A DNA stretch of 64,000 bases from the NCBI RefSeq assembly GCF_016591975.1, contig NZ_AP024169.1, forward strand, positions 4,599,001 to 4,663,000, read 5' to 3'. The stretch comes from Anaeromicropila herbilytica (GTDB lineage: Bacteria > Bacillota > Clostridia > Lachnospirales > Lachnospiraceae). The notes beneath the pieces were generated by a model, which did no database searches, had not been told where the DNA came from, and worked only from the letters and a program-made list of their open reading frames with translations. Shown here piece by piece: positions 8,845 through 17,485 of this stretch (its first letter is position 1; every line of letters starts with the position of its first letter). The translations under genes and the position numbers were made by a program.

Positions 8845-9786
8845 ATGATATTAAGTGCAAGTAGACGAACTGATATACCATGTTACTATTCTGATTGGTT
8901 CTTTCATAGGATTGCAGATGGTCATGTGTATGTTAGAAACCCTATGAATATCCACCAAGTCAGTAAAATTAATATTTCACCTGATGTAGTCGATTGTATC
9001 GTATTTTGGACTAAAAACCCTCAACCGATGCTTCACCTTATTGACGAGCTTCGAAATTATAAGTACTATTTTCAGTTTACCCTCACTGGATATGGTTATG
9101 AAATAGAAAAAAATATTCCAAATAAAAAAGAAGTTATGATACCTATCTTTAAAAACTTATCAAATATCATTGGTAAAGAGCGAGTCATCTGGAGATATGA
9201 TCCTATTCTTATCAATCAGAACTACACCACCGAATATCATATAAAAGCTTTTGAATCCATAGCGAAAGAATTGAATGGTTACACTGAAAAAGTTGTAATT
9301 AGTTTTATTGATATGTACACTAAAATATCAAATAATATGAAAATGCTTGGCATCTATCCCATCCAACATAATGATATGTTAATTCTGGCTAAAGAGCTGA
9401 AAAAAATATCTGATTCTTACAATCTTACAATCGAAACTTGCGCAGAACAGATTGATCTTGAAAAGTATGGCATTGCACATGGGCATTGTATTGATCAGAA
9501 CTTAATTGAAAAAATAATTGGCTGTAGAATATCAGGTACAAAAGACAAGAATCAACGACAAGAATGTGGTTGTTATGAAAGCATTGATATTGGAGCGTAC
9601 AACACTTGTAAAAATGGATGTAACTACTGCTACGCTAATTATAGCTCTGATATAGTAACAAAAACTGCTCTATGCTATGACCCACTTTCTCCAATACTAT
9701 GTAGCAACATATTGCCTGATGATAAAATTTCAGAACGCAAGGTAGAGTCGCATAAGTTATCTCAAATAAGTATCTTTGATTATTGA
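8845..9786 (+). CDS. DUF1848 protein with C-terminal CX3CX2C cluster motif
   Basis: A 314-residue protein that begins MILSASRRTDIPCYYSDW, the typical opening of DUF1848. The ATG at 8845 has GGAG six bases upstream; an ATG 12 bases earlier lacks a ribosome binding site. The middle contains VFWTKNPQPML, FTLTGYG and VIWRYDPIL, which look like strands of a TIM-type barrel. The last 70 residues hold QECGCYESIDIGAYNTC followed by CKNGCNYCYAN, a CX3CX2C motif like that which binds the 4Fe-4S cluster in radical SAM enzymes, but at the C-terminus instead of the N-terminus. Function of the family is not established. A strong terminator follows. Confidence 0.85.
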   Translation: MILSASRRTDIPCYYSDWFFHRIADGHVYVRNPMNIHQVSKINISPDVVDCIVFWTKNPQPMLHLIDELRNYKYYFQFTLTGYGYEIEKNIPNKKEVMIPIFKNLSNIIGKERVIWRYDPILINQNYTTEYHIKAFESIAKELNGYTEKVVISFIDMYTKISNNMKMLGIYPIQHNDMLILAKELKKISDSYNLTIETCAEQIDLEKYGIAHGHCIDQNLIEKIIGCRISGTKDKNQRQECGCYESIDIGAYNTCKNGCNYCYANYSSDIVTKTALCYDPLSPILCSNILPDDKISERKVESHKLSQISIFDY

Positions 9787-9847
9787 TAGAGTCATAATAG
9801 ATAAAGTGTGAGCAAATAAAGTGAGAATATATAGAGTCAAATTGCAA

Positions 9848-9886
9848 AAACGCTACAACCTTGATGGATATTAGGTTGTAGCGTTT
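9848..9886. terminator. Bidirectional terminator
   Basis: AAACGCTACAACCT (9848-9861) and AGGTTGTAGCGTTT (9873-9886) form a perfect 14-bp stem with T-rich flanks on both sides, between convergent genes. Confidence 0.85.
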
Positions 9887-9915
9887 AATTTCTTTATTAA
9901 TCTCATTTTTACACT

Positions 9916-10947
9916 TTATTTATACTCGCAATGTTCCTTTCTAATCACCGTCTCATTAACCGACATAACGTATTCCTGAACCTTATTCATGTCTGGGGAA
10001 TCTGGAAGCTTGGTATTCTTTGCAGCATATTCAAGTCTATGTTCATAATCGGATACAATCTCATAAAACTCCTTAGAAAACGTCCCGTCCTCTTTCTGAT
10101 ATTCTCCTCTTCGAATATCTAATAAAAGTTCCTGTTCGTCTCTTCTATACGTATTTATCTCACCTTTTTCCAGAATATCAATTGCCATCATAAATAAACG
10201 AACTAGATGCATGGCATGCTTATTTAAATGATTATCATCCTTCTTCTTGTTGCGTTTACCAATCTTATCATAGTCTTTTACTATATTATTCATCTCGCTC
10301 CAGATGTTCTTATAATCCCTTAATGGATAATGCGTCAGATGTGTATCAATAAATATTTCTGTATCCATCTCTGAATTAACCGCCTTATCAATATATATTC
10401 TCATTGATCCATTGTCGAACTCTTCATAGTGCTTCATAAAATCATACATACCATTTTTGACCGAATTATAAATGTGTTGTTCCTTCTCGCTCTGTGGGTA
10501 GGAATCTCTCGCCAATGCATTCTGAAGTCTTCGAAGTTGTGCATCCGCATAACCACCAAATGATTGTATGGCACGCTTGGATAAGAACAGCTCTGTGTGT
10601 TCTATCAAGCCTTTGCCAATATCATTTAGGTATAAGTAGTGCTCTGGATTCAGACCTAGTAGTTCTAATGTATTTGGATTACAACTTAATAGTAATGATA
10701 TCATTTTATTAAATGAGTATATTGTTGTATCGGTATGCTTGTCCACATATTGATCATATTGAGTAAGTCCAATCAGGTCAGATCTGCGATTCAGTGCTAT
10801 GCCTCGAATGTCTATGTCGCTATTCTCGTTATTCGTACCGTAGGAATAGCTTCCCGCTAGACCGAGCAGGATGATATGGTTGCCTAGATGCTCGTCTTTT
10901 TGTAGGAAATCATATTCTGGGGTTTTTAGGATTGATGAGTAATCCAT
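9916..10947 (-). CDS. RlaP/YcgL-type nucleotidyltransferase
   Basis: A 343-residue protein of the nucleotidyltransferase superfamily. The signature GLAGSYSYGTNNENSDIDIR near residue 29 has the GS-x(n)-DxD arrangement of the active site, with both metal-binding aspartates present. The following LSCNPNTLELLGL and the helical C-terminal half (HAMHLVRLFMMAIDIL) fit the family of DNA polymerase beta-like nucleotidyltransferases named RlaP (RNA-ligase-associated) or YcgL. No RNA ligase is encoded next to it. The ATG directly follows the stop codon of a 36-codon ORF, with GAGGAGG as ribosome binding site. The substrate is unknown. Confidence 0.85.
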   Translation of the reverse strand: MDYSSILKTPEYDFLQKDEHLGNHIILLGLAGSYSYGTNNENSDIDIRGIALNRRSDLIGLTQYDQYVDKHTDTTIYSFNKMISLLLSCNPNTLELLGLNPEHYLYLNDIGKGLIEHTELFLSKRAIQSFGGYADAQLRRLQNALARDSYPQSEKEQHIYNSVKNGMYDFMKHYEEFDNGSMRIYIDKAVNSEMDTEIFIDTHLTHYPLRDYKNIWSEMNNIVKDYDKIGKRNKKKDDNHLNKHAMHLVRLFMMAIDILEKGEINTYRRDEQELLLDIRRGEYQKEDGTFSKEFYEIVSDYEHRLEYAAKNTKLPDSPDMNKVQEYVMSVNETVIRKEHCEYK

Positions 10948-11058
10948 TTATTCTACCTCCTCAAATTCTCCTTTTACTTTTTCAAGAAGTGTGCTGCGCT
11001 CTTTGTGATTATCTGAATTAATATTTGCTTTTTTTCTTAACCTATTAAATAGTTTCAT
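10948..11058 (-). CDS. Possible small protein (36 aa) cotranslated with the nucleotidyltransferase
   Basis: An ORF of 36 codons from ATG at 11058 ends with a TAA directly before the ATG of the nucleotidyltransferase gene. The product is highly charged (MKLFNRLRKK..., ending GEFEEVE). An AAAGG sits about 10 nt upstream. The head-to-tail junction and the sharing of the GAGGAGG region suggest that it is translated and couples to the next gene. No family was recognised. It could instead be a chance leader ORF. Confidence 0.4.
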   Translation of the reverse strand: MKLFNRLRKKANINSDNHKERSTLLEKVKGEFEEVE

Positions 11059-11185
11059 ACTATATAACCTTTTCACTCACTTTATTATATTTTGTAAACC
11101 ATACCATAAATAGGATCGATTTACTACTATACTTTTTTACTATAGATTTACCATAAAGCTTATCTACCCCTTGTTATTTATTTGA

Positions 11186-11284
11186 TACACTTTTGTGTCC
11201 CTATGTGACTTTTATTATACAGTGAACCATTATATTGTAATTATTTTTTGATAATAATTTATACACAAATGTGTTCCTAAATGA
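11186..11284. repeat. Two copies of a TACAC-N4-GTGT dyad, candidate operators
   Basis: TACACTTTTGTGT starts at 11186 and TACACAAATGTGT at 11262; the following 10 bases also agree (CCCTATGTGA versus TCCTAAATGA). The two 23-bp units lie in the same orientation 76 bp apart, in the 483-bp gap before the XRE gene. A third dyad, CTTTTTACAT/ATGTAAAAG, lies at 11428-11460. Confidence 0.35.
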
Positions 11285-11541
11285 TAGAATACAAATGTCA
11301 ACTGATTAAATGTAGTAGATATGATATAACCACTAGTTATAAAATTAAATGTTTTAACAATATGAGTGAATAATAGAAAAGCGCTTCAAAACCCACTATA
11401 AATAGGCCATCTGGAGGTTGTAAAACACTTTTTACATGCCATTTTCTATCAATGTAAAAGCACTTTGATAGCAACTTTCTCTTGAATGCAATATGATGAA
11501 CGTAGGTCAAGAGAAACAAAATCAGGAAAGGGGGCATACCT

Positions 11542-12129
11542 TTGGAACTTCATACCCAAATTAAGAAATATCGAACCAGTATGAATTTATCACAAGAACA
11601 ACTTGCTGAAAAAGTATATGTCACTAGACAGACTATATCAAACTGGGAAAACAATAAAAACTACCCTGACATTCATAGTCTTCTTCTGCTAAGTTCATTA
11701 TTCAATATATCTCTTGATCAATTAATCAAAGGAGATATAAACATTATGAGAGAAGAAATAAACAAAGCTGACCTTCAAAAATTCAATCATGACGGTGCTA
11801 TATTTAGCCTACTATTAGTGTTGACTATAGTATCTGTTGTTCCACTTGCAGTATTTTTTAACTACTATGGCTTGATGATCACAGGAATCTTATTTGTAAT
11901 ATCAATGTATTATGCTATGAAAATTGAGAAATACAAGAAGGAAAATAATATTCAGACATTTATAGAAATTGTGTCTTTTACAGAAGGCAAACGATTAGAC
12001 GAAATCGAAAAAGCACAAGAATATGGGAAACGTCCATACCAAAACATAATTGCAGCTTTTGCATGTGGCTTCATTACATTTTTAGTTTGTATGATATTTG
12101 TTTGGTTATTGAAATCTTTTATTTTTTAA
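11542..12129 (+). CDS. XRE-family regulator with two C-terminal transmembrane helices
   Basis: A 195-residue protein. Residues 5-60 form a Cro/CI-type helix-turn-helix (RTSMNLSQEQLAEKVYVTRQ, then ISNWENNKNYPDI). Residues ~88-125 hold a pair of hydrophobic helices (FSLLLVLTIVSVVPLAVF, MITGILFVISMYYAM), and another helix closes the protein (IIAAFACGFITFLVCMIFV). Such membrane-bound XRE proteins are common in Firmicutes. No ATG is available; a TTG at 11542 lies 7 bases behind GGAAAGGGGG, so TTG is taken as start. The gene stands alone with a terminator at 12190. Target and signal are unknown. Confidence 0.85.
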   Translation: MELHTQIKKYRTSMNLSQEQLAEKVYVTRQTISNWENNKNYPDIHSLLLLSSLFNISLDQLIKGDINIMREEINKADLQKFNHDGAIFSLLLVLTIVSVVPLAVFFNYYGLMITGILFVISMYYAMKIEKYKKENNIQTFIEIVSFTEGKRLDEIEKAQEYGKRPYQNIIAAFACGFITFLVCMIFVWLLKSFIF

Positions 12130-12189
12130 AGGAATTATTGCTTCTGCTTCTGGTAAAAAGAAGCAAAGCAGAGAAAAGGGCATAAAAGG

Positions 12190-12227
12190 ACCTCGAAAAC
12201 CCACATAATAGGCTTTCGAGGTTTTTA
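12190..12227 (+). terminator. Terminator of the XRE membrane regulator
   Basis: ACCTCGAAA (12190-12198) pairs with TTTCGAGGT (12214-12222), followed by a T-run. Confidence 0.85.
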
Positions 12228-12361
12228 TAATTAATAAAATAAAAACAGCTAGCTGTGACATTCCTTTTTTAAGCATATACTGTTCCAGTAATAACAATAG
12301 TATTATCATCTAAAAAACTCTGGGCAACCTAAATTCTTGCGTGTCCATAAACTATAGCAAC

Positions 12362-12886
12362 TTACTTTCTGTACCTTATAGCCAATCCCTTTAAGAAATT
12401 TCTTGCATATCTGTCACCGCACTCTTTATAATTCTTTTGTCCTTCTTTTCTGAAAACAGCGCTTAATTCTCCTTTTGTTAAATCACACCCTGCTTCTTGT
12501 AATATATCAAGCATATCTTCACTTGATAAATTCAGTGCTATTTTTAATTTCTTCAGCATAACGTTATTCACACTTTTATTATTCTTTATCGCAAGTGCAG
12601 GTTTTTCAGGTTCACCTGGCTTTACATCTTTTCTTCCCCTTTTGAATATTATAAATCCATTCAGGAATGACTCCAGCATAACATTACTGCATTCTAAATC
12701 ACCTTTATTTTCAGTATCATCAATATCCACCATATCATTCTTATTGCTGTCTTTTGATGATATAAGCATCTTAAGTACGTCCTCTTTTGTTACGTCAATG
12801 CCACCAAGCTTAAATATCTCCACCATATCAACGTCTTTTATATCTAGAGCATATCTTAACCTTATTAATATATCATTATTTTTCAT
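12362..12886 (-). CDS. DUF1456 family protein (YehS-like)
   Basis: A 174-residue protein built of two similar halves. The first has ILIRLRYALDIKDVDMVEIF with GGIDVTKEDVLKML, and the second has LKKLKIALNLSSEDMLDILQ with AGCDLTKGELSAVF. Each half is one DUF1456 repeat: a helix pair and a G-x-D-x-T-K-x-E/D turn. The C-terminus RNFLKGLAIRYRK corresponds to FLNGFIIFKRGRK at the end of the first half, confirming the duplication. The biochemical role of the family is not known. It is the last chromosomal gene before the insertion sequence. Confidence 0.88.
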   Translation of the reverse strand: MKNNDILIRLRYALDIKDVDMVEIFKLGGIDVTKEDVLKMLISSKDSNKNDMVDIDDTENKGDLECSNVMLESFLNGFIIFKRGRKDVKPGEPEKPALAIKNNKSVNNVMLKKLKIALNLSSEDMLDILQEAGCDLTKGELSAVFRKEGQKNYKECGDRYARNFLKGLAIRYRK

Positions 12887-13027
12887 GAAAACCTCCTGGA
12901 ATGTCTCTTATTTACGCATTGGTTACTGAGTCATTCTGCATAAGTATAACTTGTCTGATAAAAAAACACAACGATGAAAAAAAATTAGCTATTTCTTGTA
13001 ATTAAAATATTAATTGTAAGTTAAAAA

Positions 13028-14810
13028 GGGGGCTGTGAAAAAATGAGAAATCATTTTTTCTCGCTCCTTTTTTTCTCTGTCAAATATATTTTCCTCTAAA
13101 AAAGGGTATAAAACCCCTTTCCCCATAAATAGGAATTTTATTTTTTATGCTACTTTATGGAGACGCATCTTTTTGTTTTGATATTTGTATAGATTATGAC
13201 CGATAGAAACCAGAAAAATTTCCATTTTCACAGTATTCATACCTCTTCTTACGATTCTTTTATACCACCGATCATTTTTTATGATACCGAAAGTTCCTTC
13301 TGCTTGAATAGATCGATTCATTCTCAGCAATGCTCCTTGAATGCTTTCTAGATTTCGAATGACTTCATCATGCATTGAAGTTAATTCCCGATTAATTCTG
13401 ATTGTTCTATTTTTATCTGTTTTCTTACACTGGTCTGCATATGGACATCCGCTACAATTCTCGCAAGTGTATATCTCTTCTTGTCTGCCGTATTGATTTC
13501 CTTTTACTGCTTTTCGGTAAGCGAAATGAAATGCTTTTCCATATGGACATCTCAAGATTCCTTCGTTATCTACCTTAAAATTTACTGCCCTAAATGGGTT
13601 CTCATGGTATTTTTTATCTTCGGTTTCTTTTTTGAACATAGTGAATTTCATGTATTTTTCCATTCCCTTTTGCTCACAGTATATGTAGTTGTTATAAGAA
13701 CCATATCCTGCATCTGCAATAGGATACTTGGGATAGAATCCATATGTTTTGTAAAACTGTTCCATCAGTGGAATGAAACAATCCATATCAGAACGGTACT
13801 GATTCACCTCAACAACAGCTATGTATTCATCAGCAACGCCTACCTGCACATTGTATGCTGGTAGAAGTTGGTCGTTTCCCATATAGTCTGTTTTAATTCG
13901 CATAAATGTAGCAGAATGATCTGTTTTAGAATAACTGTTACGGTCTGGTCCACATATTCCTATTTTTTCAATATATTCTTCTAACTTTGCAGCGTATTCT
14001 AATAGTTTTTCATACTGTCTCTGTTGTACAGTTTTTCGATGCCCTTTTCCGTATACAAAGCTGCTTTTATCTATTTTCCAAATCTCTGCAAATCTTTCTG
14101 CTGTATCTTTTAATACTTCTGGCACGTATTCTGTATTAGTCTCTACATGCAAACCTGACCATATAAGATCCGTGTTGATTTCTTCTATGAGTAGTGATCT
14201 TTTCATATAAACGATAGCGTGATTTTTCCGTAGCTTTTTTCCATACCCAGGTGTATTTGTTTGCATTAGCTTCGAATTTTGATCCATCTATGTACAAATG
14301 ATTTAGGTCAACGTTGTCTTCATCAAAGATTTTATGATTGATGTCATTAAATATATTTTCAATGGAATCTCCAAGAACTTCATTAATAAAGTAGCCAAAA
14401 GTCCTGTAAGATGGTCTTTCGTTATCCATAAGATACATGAATCTGATATTAACTTTACAATTATCTTCAAACTCTCTAAGTGACATATAACCTTTGGTCA
14501 TAAAACTGAAAAGTACCGTTTTCAACATGTTGACAGGATTATATCTGATGCGACCAGTCTCATGATCTGGTATGTTTTTCAGATACTTAGTTAAGTCAAT
14601 TCCCTCCATGAATTTGTCAAATGTCAAAACCGGATCACAAAGATCAAGAAAATCTGAGATAAACATTGGCAAAATACCTTGTCTTGTTCTATAATAGTTT
14701 GTGGTTAAGTTTTTCATTCTAAAAAAATTTTACCACAAAAAGAGGACTTTTAACTCATTAAAATGAGCTAAAAATCCTCTTTTTTATTGGGGCGTTTTTT
14801 CACAGCCCCC
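13028..14810. mobile_element. IS1182-family insertion sequence
   Basis: A 1783-bp element bounded by 16-bp perfect terminal inverted repeats, GGGGGCTGTGAAAAAA at 13028-13043 and its complement at 14795-14810. It contains one transposase reading frame, interrupted by a frameshift. Each end also carries an internal hairpin: TGA-centred at 13037-13060, and a long one at 14738-14787 with AAAAAGAGGA pairing to TCCTCTTTTT. The latter stands just upstream of the transposase start and would block incoming transcription. No clear target duplication was seen at the flanks. Confidence 0.85.
13145..14717 (-). pseudogene. IS1182-family transposase, frameshifted
   Basis: The N-terminal part (14717 down to ~14190) contains MFISDFLDLCDPVLTFDKFM, the IS5/IS1182 N-terminal domain and YIDGSKFEANANKYTWVW with the first catalytic aspartate. 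The C-terminal part (ending at 13145) carries the second aspartate (PIADAGYGSYNNY), the zinc-binding region CENCSGCPYADQC and QAEGTFGIIKNDRWYKR with the catalytic glutamate. The two parts are in different frames; a +1 shift at the AAAAG near 14190 would join YEK to SLLIEEINTDL. A frameshift mutation, a sequencing error at the A-run, or programmed frameshifting could explain it. IS1182 transposases are usually one ORF, so a mutation is most likely. Confidence 0.85.
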
Positions 14811-15030
14811 TTATATCTTTTTGGTGTAAACCGCCAGATATTATTCAAATTTTCTAATCATTCGCTCTATGGCGAATGCATTTGGTATATTTCCTGCTAT
14901 ATTAATGCTTTAAGTCCAGGAATTCTACGTATTATTTTGAGTATAATCAGCTTTGGGTATCATAACGGTATAAGCGTGCATCACAGATATTCTTTAATTC
15001 AAATAAGTTATTATCTAAAATATATACCAC

Positions 15031-16995
15031 TTATTGTATCCACTCTAACGGAATTAACTTATCTCCATTTTGCCACACACATACTTCATGTATTTCCTCA
15101 ACTTCTCCGTAGATTGAGGAATCAGCATGTTCTAAAACGATTATCTGCATTTTACCTTTTGTATTAGCTATACACTTTGCCATAGTAGAAAAAATACTCT
15201 TTACTGCTTCTTTATCAACATCTTTTAAATTTTTAACCTCTAATTCATCAGTGTCTGAAAGATGTGGAAAATAAACTTGGCTTGGCTGATCAAACACAAT
15301 AAAGTTAGGTACCGATGCTTGAAAAGTTGAAAAGAAAGATTGTAATCCCAAAATTGTCGAAATATGATATTCTAACCAGTTTGAACCACTTCCTATTTCC
15401 CATAGGTAATCTTTTCTTCCATCTTCACTGTCCACTTCAACCGTCAAATTTTTATAGTCGAGTTTAAATGGATCATTTGGACGTTCTGAGTCAAGTGATT
15501 TTATTAATTCCATTTGTTTTACCGATACTCTTGTAATCGCACTGTCAATTTTTCTTCTTATAACTGACTCATCAACTATTTTTTTTAACTCATTAATTCT
15601 GATTTTTAATTTATTTATTTCTTCTGAAAGTTCACCGTCTACCTCAAGTGATGCAATAGTCTCACTTGCATACTCTATTTTCCCTAAGAATCTTGATATT
15701 CCATCCAATGTATATCTATTAGGATTTATATTCTCTTCAACTGCTTCTTGTTTTTTTCTAGATTCTTCTATTTTAATCCTTTTTTGAATAGATGCTAGTT
15801 CTTCAGTTAATCTCTGTATCTCACCTTTCACCAAATCATATTCTCTTTCGAAAGCAGCTGGAACATCTTCCAATTGCTTCTTTTTATTTTTTGCTTCTTT
15901 CAATCTTGTAAAATACAAATTTCTTTGATGGTTATCATCATCGCATTTTTGTTGACAAACAGGACAAATGTGCCCCTTTTTCGCTCTTTCATCAAGCCAA
16001 GAAGTAATATTTAATCTTTCAATTTGAATAGTTAAAGCATCTCTATACTCATTTATACTTTTTGTCAATTGTGACATTTCTATATATCGATTCTTATATT
16101 TTGTAAGTTCTAATGCAATTGAATTTTCAGATTCTCTTAGTTTTACTATTTCCCATGAACTATTAATAATACTATCACTCTTAATTATTTTTTCTTCTGT
16201 ATTAGATCTTACTAATTCTTCCACCTCTTTTAACTGACTATCAAAACTAATATTTCTACTAGATTCTTCAATCAGTCCTAGTTCAATTGCCACCGACATC
16301 CAGCCCTTTATCTCATCTTCCCAACGAGTTGCCAACTGACATAACTTCTCATAATCGCTTTCTTTTTTCTTCAACTGTCTTTGTAGATCTAATAATTCTT
16401 GACGTGCAGACAAGACTTCTGGTGTTATTGCACCCAAAACATAAGGAAAAATGTTAATCAATTTATTTCTATGTTCTGTCTTATCAGTTTTATAAAACAA
16501 AATATTTGCATTAGCAACAATATTTTGCGGTTGGAAACAAAATGATATTAAGTCTCTAAAAGCAGGACGACTTCCATAATACCCCTCATCAGTATCAATA
16601 AAACTTAATTTTGAATATTCGTCTAAAAACCTCTTAACACTCTGACAGGTTGCGTTCTTTTCCGGTGTATTTGGAATCTCAATTATATCATCATGAATCA
16701 GCATCATTTCGCTAGTTGACTTGTGTAATCCAGGTTCTTTTCTCGCAAATAAAACTCTGCCTTTTTTAAGCTTAACAACTATTCCAAACCAACTGCATGC
16801 TTTTCTTATTGTTTGAGTTGGTATATAACAATCACCACTTGCCAAACAATAGTCAATTATAGGTATAATTGCTGATTTTCCTGTTCTAGAATCACCAGTA
16901 ATTACATTAACTGTATCAATATTAAAATCTATAACCTTATATTCATATTTTTCATTTTTAGGCCATAATATCAGTTTTTCTATTTGAAACTGCAT
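15031..16995 (-). CDS. ABC-3C system ATPase (DUF3732-type, Rad50-like)
   Basis: A 654-residue ABC-class ATPase. The Walker A motif GDSRTGKSAIIPI lies near residue 35. A long helical/coiled-coil middle (residues ~190-520) contains a zinc-binding CPVCQQKC near residue 347, like the hook of Rad50. The signature region GSGSNWLEYHIS (~550) and Walker B FIVFDQPSQVYFP (~575) follow, and IIVLEHAD supplies the H-loop-like strand. This organisation matches the DUF3732 ATPases of ABC three-component (ABC-3C) conflict systems. The gene starts one base after the stop of the middle component, third in a nuclease-middle-ATPase operon. ABC-3C function in defence is largely predicted from genomic studies. Confidence 0.85.
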   Translation of the reverse strand: MQFQIEKLILWPKNEKYEYKVIDFNIDTVNVITGDSRTGKSAIIPIIDYCLASGDCYIPTQTIRKACSWFGIVVKLKKGRVLFARKEPGLHKSTSEMMLIHDDIIEIPNTPEKNATCQSVKRFLDEYSKLSFIDTDEGYYGSRPAFRDLISFCFQPQNIVANANILFYKTDKTEHRNKLINIFPYVLGAITPEVLSARQELLDLQRQLKKKESDYEKLCQLATRWEDEIKGWMSVAIELGLIEESSRNISFDSQLKEVEELVRSNTEEKIIKSDSIINSSWEIVKLRESENSIALELTKYKNRYIEMSQLTKSINEYRDALTIQIERLNITSWLDERAKKGHICPVCQQKCDDDNHQRNLYFTRLKEAKNKKKQLEDVPAAFEREYDLVKGEIQRLTEELASIQKRIKIEESRKKQEAVEENINPNRYTLDGISRFLGKIEYASETIASLEVDGELSEEINKLKIRINELKKIVDESVIRRKIDSAITRVSVKQMELIKSLDSERPNDPFKLDYKNLTVEVDSEDGRKDYLWEIGSGSNWLEYHISTILGLQSFFSTFQASVPNFIVFDQPSQVYFPHLSDTDELEVKNLKDVDKEAVKSIFSTMAKCIANTKGKMQIIVLEHADSSIYGEVEEIHEVCVWQNGDKLIPLEWIQ

Positions 16996-16996
16996 G

Positions 16997-17485
16997 TTAA
17001 AACCTCACTTTCAAAATTTCTTCAATTTCTGTCAAAGTTAGTTCAGCGCACCATTGTCCCAATTTCTCTGCATTTTTTCCTAATTTCAAAACAGAATCAG
17101 CTTCCTTATTTCTTATTTTTAGTTCTATAGGAAAAAACTTATTTGTTTCAAACTCCAAAGAAACTAACCCTGCCTTTATAGCTTCACCAATTGACGCAAT
17201 TGTGCTTTCCTTCATTCGTTCTATATCTTTATGGATACTACTTACTAAATCATTTTTTAATACTTCTGTCTTCATAAATTTATCTGACATGATCCGCATT
17301 CCTGATGATTTATTTGTAGATTGTATCTGTTGTGCAATATCTTCTTTCAAAATCATTGGCAACACAATGAACAATAGTTCAAAAGGAACACAGCCATCGT
17401 TTTTAGAATAGTATCCTAATATAAAATTCCAAAGAATATATGCCCCTAGCATAGGATTCCGAACATTATCGTATTCACTAATCAT
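16997..17485 (-). CDS. ABC-3C system middle component
   Basis: A 162-residue protein beginning MISEYDNVRNPMLGAYILWN. It contains PFELLFIVLPMIL, SSGMRIMSDKF and IHKDIERMKESTIASIGEAI. The order of a short N-terminal helix, a hydrophobic helix pair and an M-x-E-S-T helix is typical of the middle-component proteins of ABC-3C systems, thought to be winged-helix-like adaptors linking ATPase and effector. The ATG at 17485 overlaps the upstream stop codon by 8 bases and has AGAGG at a good distance, so it is preferred over an ATG 9 bases earlier. Function is inferred from family and position. Confidence 0.8.
   Translation of the reverse strand: MISEYDNVRNPMLGAYILWNFILGYYSKNDGCVPFELLFIVLPMILKEDIAQQIQSTNKSSGMRIMSDKFMKTEVLKNDLVSSIHKDIERMKESTIASIGEAIKAGLVSLEFETNKFFPIELKIRNKEADSVLKLGKNAEKLGQWCAELTLTEIEEILKVRF

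Noticed and set aside
13020..14820. Target-site duplication of the IS1182 element
   Set aside because: Flanks (GTTAAAAA and TTATATCT) do not give a convincing 4-bp or longer duplication.
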